From Sunxiuqinia sp963974515 (lineage in GTDB: Bacteria; Bacteroidota; Bacteroidia; Bacteroidales; Prolixibacteraceae): 64,000 nucleotides of DNA. Below are positions 25,955-34,499 of this stretch, piece by piece. The stretch lies in NCBI RefSeq assembly GCF_963974515.1, contig NZ_CAXBDD010000003.1:1-64000 (forward strand), read 5' to 3'. The position numbers were made by a program, and so were the translations under genes. The notes under the pieces were generated by a model. It searched no databases and was not told where the DNA came from. It saw nothing but the letters and a program-made list of their open reading frames with translations. Each line of letters opens with the position of its first letter. The stretch's first letter is position 1.

Positions 25955-27208
25955 ATGAACCGAATCTCAAAAATAACATTTTCATTAGCAGCTTTTTTAC
26001 TGAGCCTGCCGGCATGGGCGCAGCAGCGTTTTCCGAAACCCGAATTTGAGACCGGCTATGTGCAGCCTGCCACCTCTCAAGCTCCCCCACGAGTCTTGTT
26101 TTTGGAGTACCTCGATGTTTTCATGTTGATTGCTGTTTTAGTCGTGGCCACTTGGTTTGTGGTGAAAAAGCGGTCGCGCCGCGGTGTACTCTGGACCTCT
26201 GTTTTCGCCTTGCTTTATTTTGGTTTTTTCCGAATGGGTTGCATTTGTTCCATTGGTGCCATTCAAAACGTTACACTGGCTATTTTTGACCCAACCTATG
26301 TGCTGCCGTTTACCGCCCTGCTGTTCTTTGTCATTCCTTTGGTTGTTACCCTATTCTACGGAAGGACTTTTTGTGCTGCGGTTTGTCCGCTGGGAGCCAT
26401 TCAGGACTTAGTGGCTTTTCGGCCCATTGAACTGCCCCGGTGGCTGCAAAAAGTCTTGGGGATTGTTCCTTATTTGTATTTGGCTTTGGCGGTTTTATAC
26501 GCCGCGACCAGTTCCGAATTTCTGATTTGTCGATACGACCCTTTTGTCGGAATTTTCCGCTTTGACGCTGAATTTCAAATGTTGTTGCTCGGAGGATTGT
26601 TTCTGCTGGTTGGCATTTTTGTGGCCCGTCCGTATTGTCGCTTTTTCTGTCCGTACGGCGTGCTGCTGGGATGGATGTCTACCTTCTCGAAAAAACACAT
26701 GACCATTACCCCAAACAATTGTATTCAGTGTAAGTTATGCGCTAATTCGTGTCCTTTTGGGGCCATTGAAGAACCGGTGGAAGAGCAGGGAAACAGGCGT
26801 ACGAATGTGCAGCTGCTGATGACTTATTTATTTTTCATCCCGCTGTGGATTGGAATTGGCGGATTGGCCGGTTCCATGATCCACGTACCGCTGGCCAAAT
26901 TCAACTCAACGGTTTACCTGGCCGAGCAGTTGGTTGAAAATCCGGAGTTGAAGCAGGATCAGGAGCACATTGACGCCCGCGCGTTTATGCAATCTGGTAA
27001 ATCGATGGATCAACTGGTGACGGAAGCTAAAGAAATACGTAGTCAGTTTTACTGGGGCGGATGGTTGGTTGGCGGATTTATGGGACTGATTATCGGCTTG
27101 ACTTTATTAAAACTTTCATCGCACCGAAATCGGTATGATTACGAGCCAGATAAAACAAATTGTCTAAGCTGCGGACGATGCATGGATTATTGTCCGGTGA
27201 AGAAATAA
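25955..27208 (+). CDS. NapH/MauN/NosR-like membrane ferredoxin
   Basis: A 417-residue polytopic membrane protein with an N-terminal signal peptide (ends WAQQ, about residue 23) and about six transmembrane helices. It carries the paired FCxxxCP motifs of the NapH/CcoG/NosR group (RTFCAAVCPLGA and PYCRFFCPYG). It also has an early MGCICSIGAIQN, a ferredoxin module NCIQCKLCANSCPFGA, and a second cysteine set at the very C-terminus, NCLSCGRCMDYCPV. Such proteins move electrons between the quinone pool or cytoplasmic ferredoxins and periplasmic partners. The ATG at 25955 is chosen because the signal peptide begins there. It sits between the Tat ferredoxin (13 bases) and the membrane propeller (four bases) in one operon. 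Confidence 0.88.
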   Translation: MNRISKITFSLAAFLLSLPAWAQQRFPKPEFETGYVQPATSQAPPRVLFLEYLDVFMLIAVLVVATWFVVKKRSRRGVLWTSVFALLYFGFFRMGCICSIGAIQNVTLAIFDPTYVLPFTALLFFVIPLVVTLFYGRTFCAAVCPLGAIQDLVAFRPIELPRWLQKVLGIVPYLYLALAVLYAATSSEFLICRYDPFVGIFRFDAEFQMLLLGGLFLLVGIFVARPYCRFFCPYGVLLGWMSTFSKKHMTITPNNCIQCKLCANSCPFGAIEEPVEEQGNRRTNVQLLMTYLFFIPLWIGIGGLAGSMIHVPLAKFNSTVYLAEQLVENPELKQDQEHIDARAFMQSGKSMDQLVTEAKEIRSQFYWGGWLVGGFMGLIIGLTLLKLSSHRNRYDYEPDKTNCLSCGRCMDYCPVKK

Positions 27209-27212
27209 AACA

Positions 27213-29078
27213 ATGAATAAAATGAACTGGACCCTGAAAGATAAAATGAATGTAGCGAAAGGCATTGCCTGGTTTGCTGTTCTTTTTAGTTTGATTGTTA
27301 GCGTGATGCTAATTGCCAATTACGTGCAATTGAAAACGGTTGACCCGCTGGAAAGCCCGGCTTTGCAAACCTTGGTTGAGCGCTTGCATGATAATCCGCA
27401 GGATGAAGCGCTAAAGGAAGATATTCGGGCGCTCGACCTGTTGATTCGAAAAGCTTACTTCACCAGCCAGTGGCAAATTCGTACAGGCGCTTACCTCTTG
27501 CTTTTTGGCGTGGTGGTTTTTGTGCTTGCCATTCGCTATCTGAAATCGCTCAGCAACGAGCTGGATGAGTTGGAAAGCATAGAAAAGGACGCCTTTCTAG
27601 ATAAACAACTCGCTCGCAAGTGGATGATTTATACCGGTGCTGGCTTGTTTGTTTTGGCGATGTTGTCGGGTGTATTTTCCAACAATATTTTAGATGACTA
27701 CGAACCGAAAGTGCTGGCAGAGGTCCAAATGCCATCAGGTGTGGAGGTGATTGAGGTACAGCCAGTGGCCGATAATCAAATAGAACCGGTCGTCGAAGCG
27801 GAATCTCCAGCTCATGAAGAATCGGTTCAAACTGAAACAGCAACTGGAGAGCCGGAAGTTGCCGCCTCGACTGAACCGGAACAAAAAGCCGCTTCCGCTG
27901 CCACAAAGGCGACCGTGCCAACCCGGGAGCAGCTGCGGGCCAATTATCCTTTTTTCAGGGGACCTGACGGAAATGGGATAGCTTATCAAACCAAGGTGCC
28001 TGAAAAATTTGATGTAGCTTCGGGCGACAAGGTGCTTTGGAAAGTGAAAGTTCCAAAACATGGATACAATTCGCCCATTGTGTGGGGCGATCAATTGTTT
28101 GTTACAGGGGCTGATAATGATGCCCGCGTGGTTTACTGTTACAATAAAAATACCGGCGATCTGCTGTGGGAAGCCAACGCCGATCAAATTGCGGGTTCAC
28201 CTGCGAAGTTGCCGAAAGTTACGGAAGATACCGGTTTAGCAGCACCAACCATGGCAACCAATGGTGCTGCGGTTTTTGCCTTGTTTGGTACGGGAGACGT
28301 GATGTCACTAGACTTCTCTGGAAAACGGCTCTGGGCCAAAAACCTGGGCGTGCCGGATAATCACTATGGGCATTCCTCGTCATTAATTATTCACAAAGAC
28401 AAACTGCTGATTCAGTACGACACTAATCGTGGCGCTAAAGTCTTGGCGCTGTCAACCACTGATGGCTCAACCCAATGGGAAACCGTGCGTGATGTGAGAA
28501 TTTCGTGGGCATCGCCGGTATTGGCCAATGTAAATGGGAAAGTACAATTGGTGTTAACTGGCGAACCTTTGGTGGCTGGTTACGATCCGGAGAACGGGAA
28601 GGAACTATGGACAGTTGATTGCATGATGGGTGAAGTGGGGCCCTCAGTTGGTTATGCCGACGGCGTGGTTTATGCGGCCAACGAATATGCGACTTTAGCC
28701 GCCATTAAGGTGGGCAGCCAGGCCGAAGTGATTTGGGAAGAAAGTGAATACCTTCCCGAAGTGGCCAGTCCGCTGGCCAAAGATGGCCTGTTGATTATCG
28801 CCACAAGCTATGGCGTGCTGGCTTGCTATGATGCCAAAGATGGCTCCAAATACTGGGAGCAGGAATACGGCGACGGCATTTACGCCTCGCCAATTTATGC
28901 CGATGGAAAAGTATATGTGATGGATATGGGCGGCAACCTGCACGTAATCAGGTTGGCCAAGGAATTTGAATTGGTTGCCGAATCTGAATTGGGTGAAAAA
29001 TCGGTCTGTTCACCGGTGTTCGCCGACGGCAAAATGTACCTACGCGGTTTCGACCATTTGTATTGCATTGGAAATTAA
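27213..29078 (+). CDS. PQQ-like beta-propeller protein 4 with a three-helix membrane domain
   Basis: A 621-residue protein. Residues 1-160 contain three transmembrane helices (about 17-36, 88-107 and 139-158) with a soluble loop between the first two. A Glu/Ala/Pro-rich flexible linker follows (about 165-240), then a PQQ_2-type propeller (240-621; YPFFRGPDGNGIAY, YCYNKNTGDLLWEA, LALSTTDGSTQWET, LACYDAKDGSKYWEQ). The linker and topology place the propeller outside the inner membrane. It lies between the membrane ferredoxin (four bases) and the NuoEF fusion (five bases), which makes it the natural physical link between the iron-sulfur path and the exported propellers. That role is inference. 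An ATG nine bases further in is also possible. Confidence 0.85.
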   Translation: MNKMNWTLKDKMNVAKGIAWFAVLFSLIVSVMLIANYVQLKTVDPLESPALQTLVERLHDNPQDEALKEDIRALDLLIRKAYFTSQWQIRTGAYLLLFGVVVFVLAIRYLKSLSNELDELESIEKDAFLDKQLARKWMIYTGAGLFVLAMLSGVFSNNILDDYEPKVLAEVQMPSGVEVIEVQPVADNQIEPVVEAESPAHEESVQTETATGEPEVAASTEPEQKAASAATKATVPTREQLRANYPFFRGPDGNGIAYQTKVPEKFDVASGDKVLWKVKVPKHGYNSPIVWGDQLFVTGADNDARVVYCYNKNTGDLLWEANADQIAGSPAKLPKVTEDTGLAAPTMATNGAAVFALFGTGDVMSLDFSGKRLWAKNLGVPDNHYGHSSSLIIHKDKLLIQYDTNRGAKVLALSTTDGSTQWETVRDVRISWASPVLANVNGKVQLVLTGEPLVAGYDPENGKELWTVDCMMGEVGPSVGYADGVVYAANEYATLAAIKVGSQAEVIWEESEYLPEVASPLAKDGLLIIATSYGVLACYDAKDGSKYWEQEYGDGIYASPIYADGKVYVMDMGGNLHVIRLAKEFELVAESELGEKSVCSPVFADGKMYLRGFDHLYCIGN

Positions 29079-29083
29079 GAGAA

Positions 29084-31438
29084 ATGACAGAAGAAATCCA
29101 ACATATCATTAGCCAGGTTGACAAAATCGTTCAGACAAAAGGAAACACAAAGAAAGCGCTGATTCCCATTTTGCAAGCCATTCAGGACGAATACAACTAT
29201 CTGCCTGAAGAAGCCTTGCGCCATGTCTGCCACACAACGGAGATCACCCCCGAAAACATTACGGGTGTCGCCAGTTTTTACTCGCAGTTTCGCATGAAGA
29301 AGGCGGGTCAGCATCTTATTAAAGTGTGTGTGGGAACCGCCTGCCATGTGAAGGGAGCGGGGCAGGTGTACGATGCATTTAAGCGCCACTTCAACTTGAC
29401 GGGCGATGAGGAAACCGATGCCGAAGGAAACTACACCCTCGAAAAAGTGTCGTGCCTGGGCTGTTGCACGCTGGCGCCGGTTGTTCAGGTGGATGATGTG
29501 ACGTACGGCCATGTCACCACCGACAAAGTCGATTCTGTTTTGCATGACTTTGAAAGTCAAATCGGAAAAACAAGTAAAAAAAGCAAATACAGGAACGCCG
29601 ATGGCAGCGAGTTTCAGGGCGAAATTCGCATTGGACTGGGCTCATGCTGTGTGGCCAGTGGCAGCGATGAAGTGAAAAAAGAGATTGAACAAACCATTGA
29701 AGGAACGGGCATCAACCTCCAGCTTAAAAATGTGGGCTGCGTGGGCATGTGCCACCAGGTTCCACTGGTTGAAGTAATCGATGAAAACAAGGAAAGCAAG
29801 CTCTATGCGAAAGTCAAACCCAACGAGGTAGCCGATATCATTCATAAGCATTTTAAGCCCAGGGGATTATTCGACCGCTTGAAAAACAACACCTTCCACT
29901 GGCTGGAAAAGATGCAGACAGACACAGTTTGGGAAGGCGTTGACCGCTACGCCATTGATGTGCGTGATGAAATGGTGTCTGGCTTTTTAGACCGCCAGCT
30001 ACCCATTGCTACAGAGCATCGCGGCGTGATAAATCCGCTGGATATGGACGAATACCGAAGCTTTGGTGGTTTTGATGCTTTGAAAAAAATATTGCAAACA
30101 GATCGGCATGAAGTGATTCGTATGGTCAAAGACAGCGGATTGCGTGGCCGGGGTGGTGCAGGATTTTTAACCGGACTGAAGTGGGAGCTGGTGGAAAAGG
30201 AAAACGCGGAGAAAAAATACCTGATTTGCAATGGCGACGAGGGCGACCCCGGCGCATTTATGGACCGGATGTTGCTCGAATCTTATCCCTACCGGGTGAT
30301 CGAAGGCATGCTGATTGCTGCCTGGGCAGTGCAGGCCACCGACGGCTATTTTTACATCCGTGCCGAATATCCGCTGGCGGTAACCCGCATCCGGCAGGCC
30401 TTAGTGAATTGCCGCGAGCAAAACCTGGTAGGCAACAATATTCTGGATTCCGGTTTTAATTTTGATATTCAGATTTACGAAGGGGCCGGCGCCTTTGTTT
30501 GTGGCGAGGAAACAGCGCTGATGGCTTCCATTGAGGGCAATCGCGGATTTCCCACTATTCGGCCGCCATTTCCGGCGCACAAAGGTTTATGGGGCTTTCC
30601 AACGCTGATCAATAATACTGAAACCTTTGCCCAGGTGTCCTACATCATCCGCAATGGGGAAACCCGTTTCAGTGAAATTGGCACGGAAAATTCAAAAGGA
30701 ACTAAAGTGTTTTCGCTGACTGGCAAGATAAACCGGGGCGGATTGATTGAAGTGCCCATGGGAATCACTATCCGGCAGATTGTGGAAGAAATTGGCGGTG
30801 GCGTTCAAAATGGCAAAAAGTTTAAAGCCGTGCAGGTTGGCGGTCCTTCGGGGGGCTGCATCCCGGCTTCGCTCTACGACACGCCCATTGATTACCATTC
30901 CTTGCTCGAAGTAGGTGCCATGATGGGCTCCGGCGGCTTGGTGGTGTTGGATGAAGACGATTGTATGGTAGACATTGCCCGTTACTTTCTGTCTTTCACT
31001 CAAAATGAATCGTGCGGAAAATGTACCTTTTGCCGCGTTGGAACCAAGCGCATGCTGGATATCCTGAACCGGATCACTTCAGGAAGAGGAACCAAAAAGG
31101 ATCTGGAAGAACTGAACTATTTGGCTGAATGGACCAAGAAAGGAAGTTTATGCAATCTCGGAAAATCGGCTCCCAACCCAATTGTAACGACCTTGCAGTA
31201 TTTCTACGAGGAATATGAGGCACATATTGAAGGCAGCTGTCCGACCGGAAAATGCACGGCAATGATTACCTATTCCATCAACGATGAGTGTATCGGCTGT
31301 ACCAAGTGCGCACAAAAATGCCCGGTTGACGCCATCAAGTTTGAGCCGCACAAAAAGCATTCAGTCAACACCGAGCTGTGTATTAAATGCGATGCCTGCC
31401 GGCAAGTTTGCCCGGTTGATGCGGTTGACGTGGAATAG
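29084..31438 (+). CDS. NuoE-NuoF-ferredoxin fusion: NADH-oxidising diaphorase (HydB/HndC-like)
   Basis: A 784-residue cytoplasmic flavo-iron-sulfur protein. (1) NuoE-like thioredoxin fold with [2Fe-2S] ligands Cys82, 87, 124 and 128. (2) A second thioredoxin-like [2Fe-2S] domain (about 180-255; Cys188/189, 219, 223). (3) NuoF-like NADH/FMN domain (GRGGAGFLTG, CNGDEGDPGAFMDR, GAFVCGEETALMASIEG). (4) The [4Fe-4S] motif ESCGKCTFCRVGT. (5) A C-terminal two-cluster ferredoxin (CIGCTKCAQKCPVD, CIKCDACRQVCPVD). This is the layout of the diaphorase subunit of NAD-linked hydrogenases and formate dehydrogenases, but no hydrogenase or complex I genes are here. The start is the ATG at 29084, five bases after the preceding stop. 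Confidence 0.92.
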   Translation: MTEEIQHIISQVDKIVQTKGNTKKALIPILQAIQDEYNYLPEEALRHVCHTTEITPENITGVASFYSQFRMKKAGQHLIKVCVGTACHVKGAGQVYDAFKRHFNLTGDEETDAEGNYTLEKVSCLGCCTLAPVVQVDDVTYGHVTTDKVDSVLHDFESQIGKTSKKSKYRNADGSEFQGEIRIGLGSCCVASGSDEVKKEIEQTIEGTGINLQLKNVGCVGMCHQVPLVEVIDENKESKLYAKVKPNEVADIIHKHFKPRGLFDRLKNNTFHWLEKMQTDTVWEGVDRYAIDVRDEMVSGFLDRQLPIATEHRGVINPLDMDEYRSFGGFDALKKILQTDRHEVIRMVKDSGLRGRGGAGFLTGLKWELVEKENAEKKYLICNGDEGDPGAFMDRMLLESYPYRVIEGMLIAAWAVQATDGYFYIRAEYPLAVTRIRQALVNCREQNLVGNNILDSGFNFDIQIYEGAGAFVCGEETALMASIEGNRGFPTIRPPFPAHKGLWGFPTLINNTETFAQVSYIIRNGETRFSEIGTENSKGTKVFSLTGKINRGGLIEVPMGITIRQIVEEIGGGVQNGKKFKAVQVGGPSGGCIPASLYDTPIDYHSLLEVGAMMGSGGLVVLDEDDCMVDIARYFLSFTQNESCGKCTFCRVGTKRMLDILNRITSGRGTKKDLEELNYLAEWTKKGSLCNLGKSAPNPIVTTLQYFYEEYEAHIEGSCPTGKCTAMITYSINDECIGCTKCAQKCPVDAIKFEPHKKHSVNTELCIKCDACRQVCPVDAVDVE

Positions 31439-31450
31439 CCAGCGGAGAGA

Positions 31451-31478
31451 GTCACCCCGAACTTGCTTAGGGGTCTGT
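31451..31478. repeat. REP-like palindromic element, copy 1
   Basis: GTCACCCCGAACTTGCTTAG followed by GGGTCTGT forms a hairpin (ACCCC 31454-31458 with GGGGT 31470-31474). It is clearly related to copy 2 at 33261-33288, with a compensating base-pair change in the stem. The rest of the gap 31439-31684 holds a small palindrome AAGGGAATCCCTT (31644-31656) and no gene. Confidence 0.6.
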
Positions 31479-31684
31479 TTGAGCAAAAAAAAAGATGCCG
31501 AAACTGGTTTGCATGACGATTTAATGAATGATTTTAAAGAGTAAAACTTGCTGATAATCGCGCTAACATAACTTGAAGATTTGGACTGAAAATAAAATTG
31601 TATTCTTAGTTGGATAGAATAAAAAGTTCAACCAAAAAAAATCAAGGGAATCCCTTAATCTCATAAATAAAGGTTCAGACGAAT

Positions 31685-33253
31685 ATGATCAAACTAACAA
31701 TAAACTCCCAACCCTTAAAAGTTCCCGAAGGCACCACGCTTCTGGAAGCGGCCCGTATGCTTCAAATTGACATTCCAACCATGTGCCACCTGGAGGGAAC
31801 GGGACATTTTACTTCCTGCATGGTGTGCCTGGTTAAAGATACCCGCAACGGCAGGCTCATGGCTTCGTGTTCGATGCCGGCCATGGAGGGTATGCATATT
31901 ATTACTGATGATGCCGAGTGTCGTGAGTCGCGCAAGGCCTCATTGGAGTTGCTATTGAGTGAGCATGTGGGCGATTGCGAAGCGCCCTGCCAGTTGGTTT
32001 GCCCGGCACACATGAATATTCCGCTGATGAACCGGCTGATTGCCGCCGGGAATTACGATAAGGCGGTCGAAGTGGTAAAACGCGACATTGCCTTGCCCGC
32101 GATCCTCGGACGCATATGCCCCGCGCCCTGCGAGGCGGGTTGCCGCCGCAAGCAGGTCGATGAAGCGGTTTCTATTTGTTTGCTGAAAGGTTTTGCGGCC
32201 GATCAGGAATTGGAGAAGGGTGTTGCTTCTGTCCCACCCAAAAAGCTATCTGGGAAAAAGGTCGCCATCATTGGCGCCGGGCCCGCCGGACTGGCTGCCG
32301 CGTTCTACCTGAACAAGGCTGGCCACCAGGTTTCCATTTTTGAAAAGAACGCAAAGGCTGGTGGCGATCTGCTTCAGATTGAAGAAACGGAGTTGCCAGT
32401 GAAAGTGATGGAAGCCGAATTTTCAGCTATTCTGAATTCGAATATCAAAACCTATTTCAATATTGAAATAGACCAGCAACAGTTGGAACAACTTCAGCAG
32501 GAAAATGATGCCGTAATTTTGGCAACCGGCGCCATAAACGACCAATTGAGAGAGTGGGGGATAACCCTCTCAAAAACAGGCATCGAAGTAGATAAAGGAA
32601 CTTATCTTACTTCAATCGAAAAGGTATTTGCCGTTGGCAATGCGTTGCGCCCTTCAAAACTGGCGGTCCGCTCGGTGGGGCAGGCAAAAGAGCTGGCTTT
32701 TGTGTTGGATGATTGGTTCCGGAGCAATCAGTTAAGCGGGTATCCAAGTCGGTTCAATTCGAAGTTTGGCAAGTTGCAGGAATCGGAATTTATTGAGTAC
32801 CTGAAAGAGTCGGTGGATGAAAAGCGACTGGAAGCCACGCGTGGAAAGGCGGTTGGTTTTACGGGGGAAGAAGCAGTTGCCGAGGCGAAGCGCTGCTTGC
32901 ACTGCGATTGCCGAAACCCCGAAAGCTGCAAACTACGCGAACTTTCGGATATCTACGGCGCGCAGCAAAAACGTTTTCAATACGATGAACGGTTTAAGGC
33001 TCAAAAAGAATTTGCCCCGCAAAATATTGTTTATGAATCGGCCAAATGTATCAAGTGTGGAATTTGTGTGCGAATCACTCAGCAATACCAGGAAAGCTTT
33101 GGGTTTTCATTCATCGGCAGGGGATTTGATGTGAAGGTGGGCGTGCCGTTTTCTGAATCGGTGGAGAAAGCTCTCAAAAAAACAGCCGCATTGGTGGCCG
33201 AAAAATGCCCGACAGGAGCTTTATCTAAAACAGATACTGAAGAACAGATATAG
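31685..33253 (+). CDS. [2Fe-2S]/GltD-like flavoprotein lacking the NAD(P)H domain
   Basis: A 522-residue cytoplasmic protein. Residues 1-78 are a NuoG/HydA-type [2Fe-2S] domain (Cys34, 45, 48, 62). Residues about 95-170 are the GltD iron-sulfur entry domain (Cys98, 102, 106, 145, 149, 153). An FAD-binding fold follows (VAIIGAGPAGLAAAFYLNKAG, 193-213). In GltD a second Rossmann fold for NADPH is inserted between the two halves of the FAD domain. Here the chain runs almost directly from VILATGA to VFAVGNALRPSKLAVRSVGQ, so that domain is missing. C-terminal cysteine groups (CLHCDC, CIKCGIC, EKCPTGA) add iron-sulfur sites. It likely passes electrons to or from the NuoEF-like protein rather than NAD(P)H. 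Preceded by a 246-bp gap. Confidence 0.85.
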   Translation: MIKLTINSQPLKVPEGTTLLEAARMLQIDIPTMCHLEGTGHFTSCMVCLVKDTRNGRLMASCSMPAMEGMHIITDDAECRESRKASLELLLSEHVGDCEAPCQLVCPAHMNIPLMNRLIAAGNYDKAVEVVKRDIALPAILGRICPAPCEAGCRRKQVDEAVSICLLKGFAADQELEKGVASVPPKKLSGKKVAIIGAGPAGLAAAFYLNKAGHQVSIFEKNAKAGGDLLQIEETELPVKVMEAEFSAILNSNIKTYFNIEIDQQQLEQLQQENDAVILATGAINDQLREWGITLSKTGIEVDKGTYLTSIEKVFAVGNALRPSKLAVRSVGQAKELAFVLDDWFRSNQLSGYPSRFNSKFGKLQESEFIEYLKESVDEKRLEATRGKAVGFTGEEAVAEAKRCLHCDCRNPESCKLRELSDIYGAQQKRFQYDERFKAQKEFAPQNIVYESAKCIKCGICVRITQQYQESFGFSFIGRGFDVKVGVPFSESVEKALKKTAALVAEKCPTGALSKTDTEEQI

Positions 33254-33260
33254 CATAGCG

Positions 33261-33288
33261 GTCATCCCGGGCTTGTTTCGGGATCTGT
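33261..33288. repeat. REP-like palindromic element, copy 2
   Basis: GTCATCCCGGGCTTGTTTCG followed by GGATCTGT; stem ATCCCG 33264-33269 with CGGGAT 33279-33284. It has six differences from copy 1 over 27 bases. The two copies flank the GltD-like gene. Confidence 0.6.
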
Positions 33289-33359
33289 CGCAGATGAGAA
33301 AAAATATTAAAAACAGAGAACCCTGAGGATTACACAGAGTTAAAGGAGATTTTGCAGCT

Positions 33360-34463
33360 ATGAAGAAATGCCAACTAATATTGATCCTGTTATTTTCAAC
33401 GAACGTACTGTTTGCTCAGTCCGAATGGCCCATCTTTCGGGGCAACCAACAGCTAACAGCGGCCGTTGCGTATGAGTTGCCAAACCAGTTACAGTTGTTG
33501 GCTTCCTTTCAAACCGAAGGTGATATCAAAGCTTCGCCCGTGGTAAACAACGGCGTGGTTTACTGCGGATCGACCGATGGCTACTTCTATGCCTTCAACC
33601 TAAAAGGCGAACTGAAGTGGAAGTTTGATGCCGGAAATGCCATTGAAGCCCCTGCGGTGTTGCTCGATGGGAAAGTCATTTTTGGTTCGTTGGACGGCTT
33701 GTTGTTTTGCCTGAATCAGAACAATGGTGCGGTAGTTTGGAAGTATAAAACCGATAACCAGATCATCGGCTCGGCCAACTGGCACACTGCCAATGGGCAC
33801 ACCGTGCTGGCTGTGGGGAGTTACGACTACTTTCTGCACGGCGTCAAGCTGGCAGATGGGCAAGGTTTATGGCAATACGAATCCGACAATTTTATCAATG
33901 GCGCACCGGCGCTGTACAATAACAACGTAGTTTTTGGTGGATGCGACGGCTTCTTGCACCTGGTCAACCTCCAAACGGGGCAGGTGACCCGCAAAATTGA
34001 ATTATCAACCTACATGGCGTCATCCCCAGCGATTGTAGGCAGCGAAGCTTACATTGGCGACTATGAAGGGCGCTTTTTTGCTGTCGATTTGGAAAATGGC
34101 AACGTACGCTGGACCTACGACGATGCGGAAAAGAGCTTGCCTTTTATTGCTTCTCCAGCCGTTTCAGGCGACTGCATTGTCTTGGGAAATGAAGACCGCC
34201 AGCTGTATTGTTTCAACCGAAAAGACGGAACAGTTGTCTGGACCAAGCGATTGTCGAACCGGATTAATTCCTCATCGGTGATCGCCGGAAACAAAGTTGT
34301 TACCGCAACCATGGATGGTATGCTTTTTATGCATAACTTACAAACGGGAGAGGAATTGCAGCGGTACGAATTGGGTAGCCAGATGATGAGCTCGCCAGCA
34401 GTTTACGATGGCAAAATCATCATTGGTGCCAACGATGGAAGAATCTATATTATGGGGAAATGA
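33360..34463 (+). CDS. Exported PQQ-like beta-propeller protein 5 (BamB-like)
   Basis: A 367-residue protein with a Sec signal peptide (ends VLFAQ) and a compact propeller of about seven or eight regular blades (YFYAFNLKGELKWKFD, LLFCLNQNNGAVVWKYK, FFAVDLENGNVRWTYDD, QLYCFNRKDGTVVWTKR). The regular SSPAIV/ASPAV entry strands make it more BamB-like than the other propellers in the cluster. The opening SEWPIFRGNQQL is still the shared family segment. A good ribosome site (AAAGGAG) lies 12 bases upstream. It closes the propeller/iron-sulfur cluster; the glycosyltransferase follows 36 bp later. Confidence 0.85.
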   Translation: MKKCQLILILLFSTNVLFAQSEWPIFRGNQQLTAAVAYELPNQLQLLASFQTEGDIKASPVVNNGVVYCGSTDGYFYAFNLKGELKWKFDAGNAIEAPAVLLDGKVIFGSLDGLLFCLNQNNGAVVWKYKTDNQIIGSANWHTANGHTVLAVGSYDYFLHGVKLADGQGLWQYESDNFINGAPALYNNNVVFGGCDGFLHLVNLQTGQVTRKIELSTYMASSPAIVGSEAYIGDYEGRFFAVDLENGNVRWTYDDAEKSLPFIASPAVSGDCIVLGNEDRQLYCFNRKDGTVVWTKRLSNRINSSSVIAGNKVVTATMDGMLFMHNLQTGEELQRYELGSQMMSSPAVYDGKIIIGANDGRIYIMGK

Positions 34464-34499
34464 ACAGCTGGCAACTTGAACACTGAAACTCGAAACGCA

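Noticed and set aside
29084..33253. Part of complex I or an [FeFe] hydrogenase
   Set aside because: No NuoB/C/D or membrane subunits are present, and the 31685 protein lacks H-cluster motifs, having a GltD-like FAD fold instead.
20091..34463. Propellers as true PQQ dehydrogenases
   Set aside because: Propeller parts are 370-470 residues, lack cytochrome CxxCH motifs and show only generic PQQ_2 blade repeats; no PQQ synthesis genes are present.
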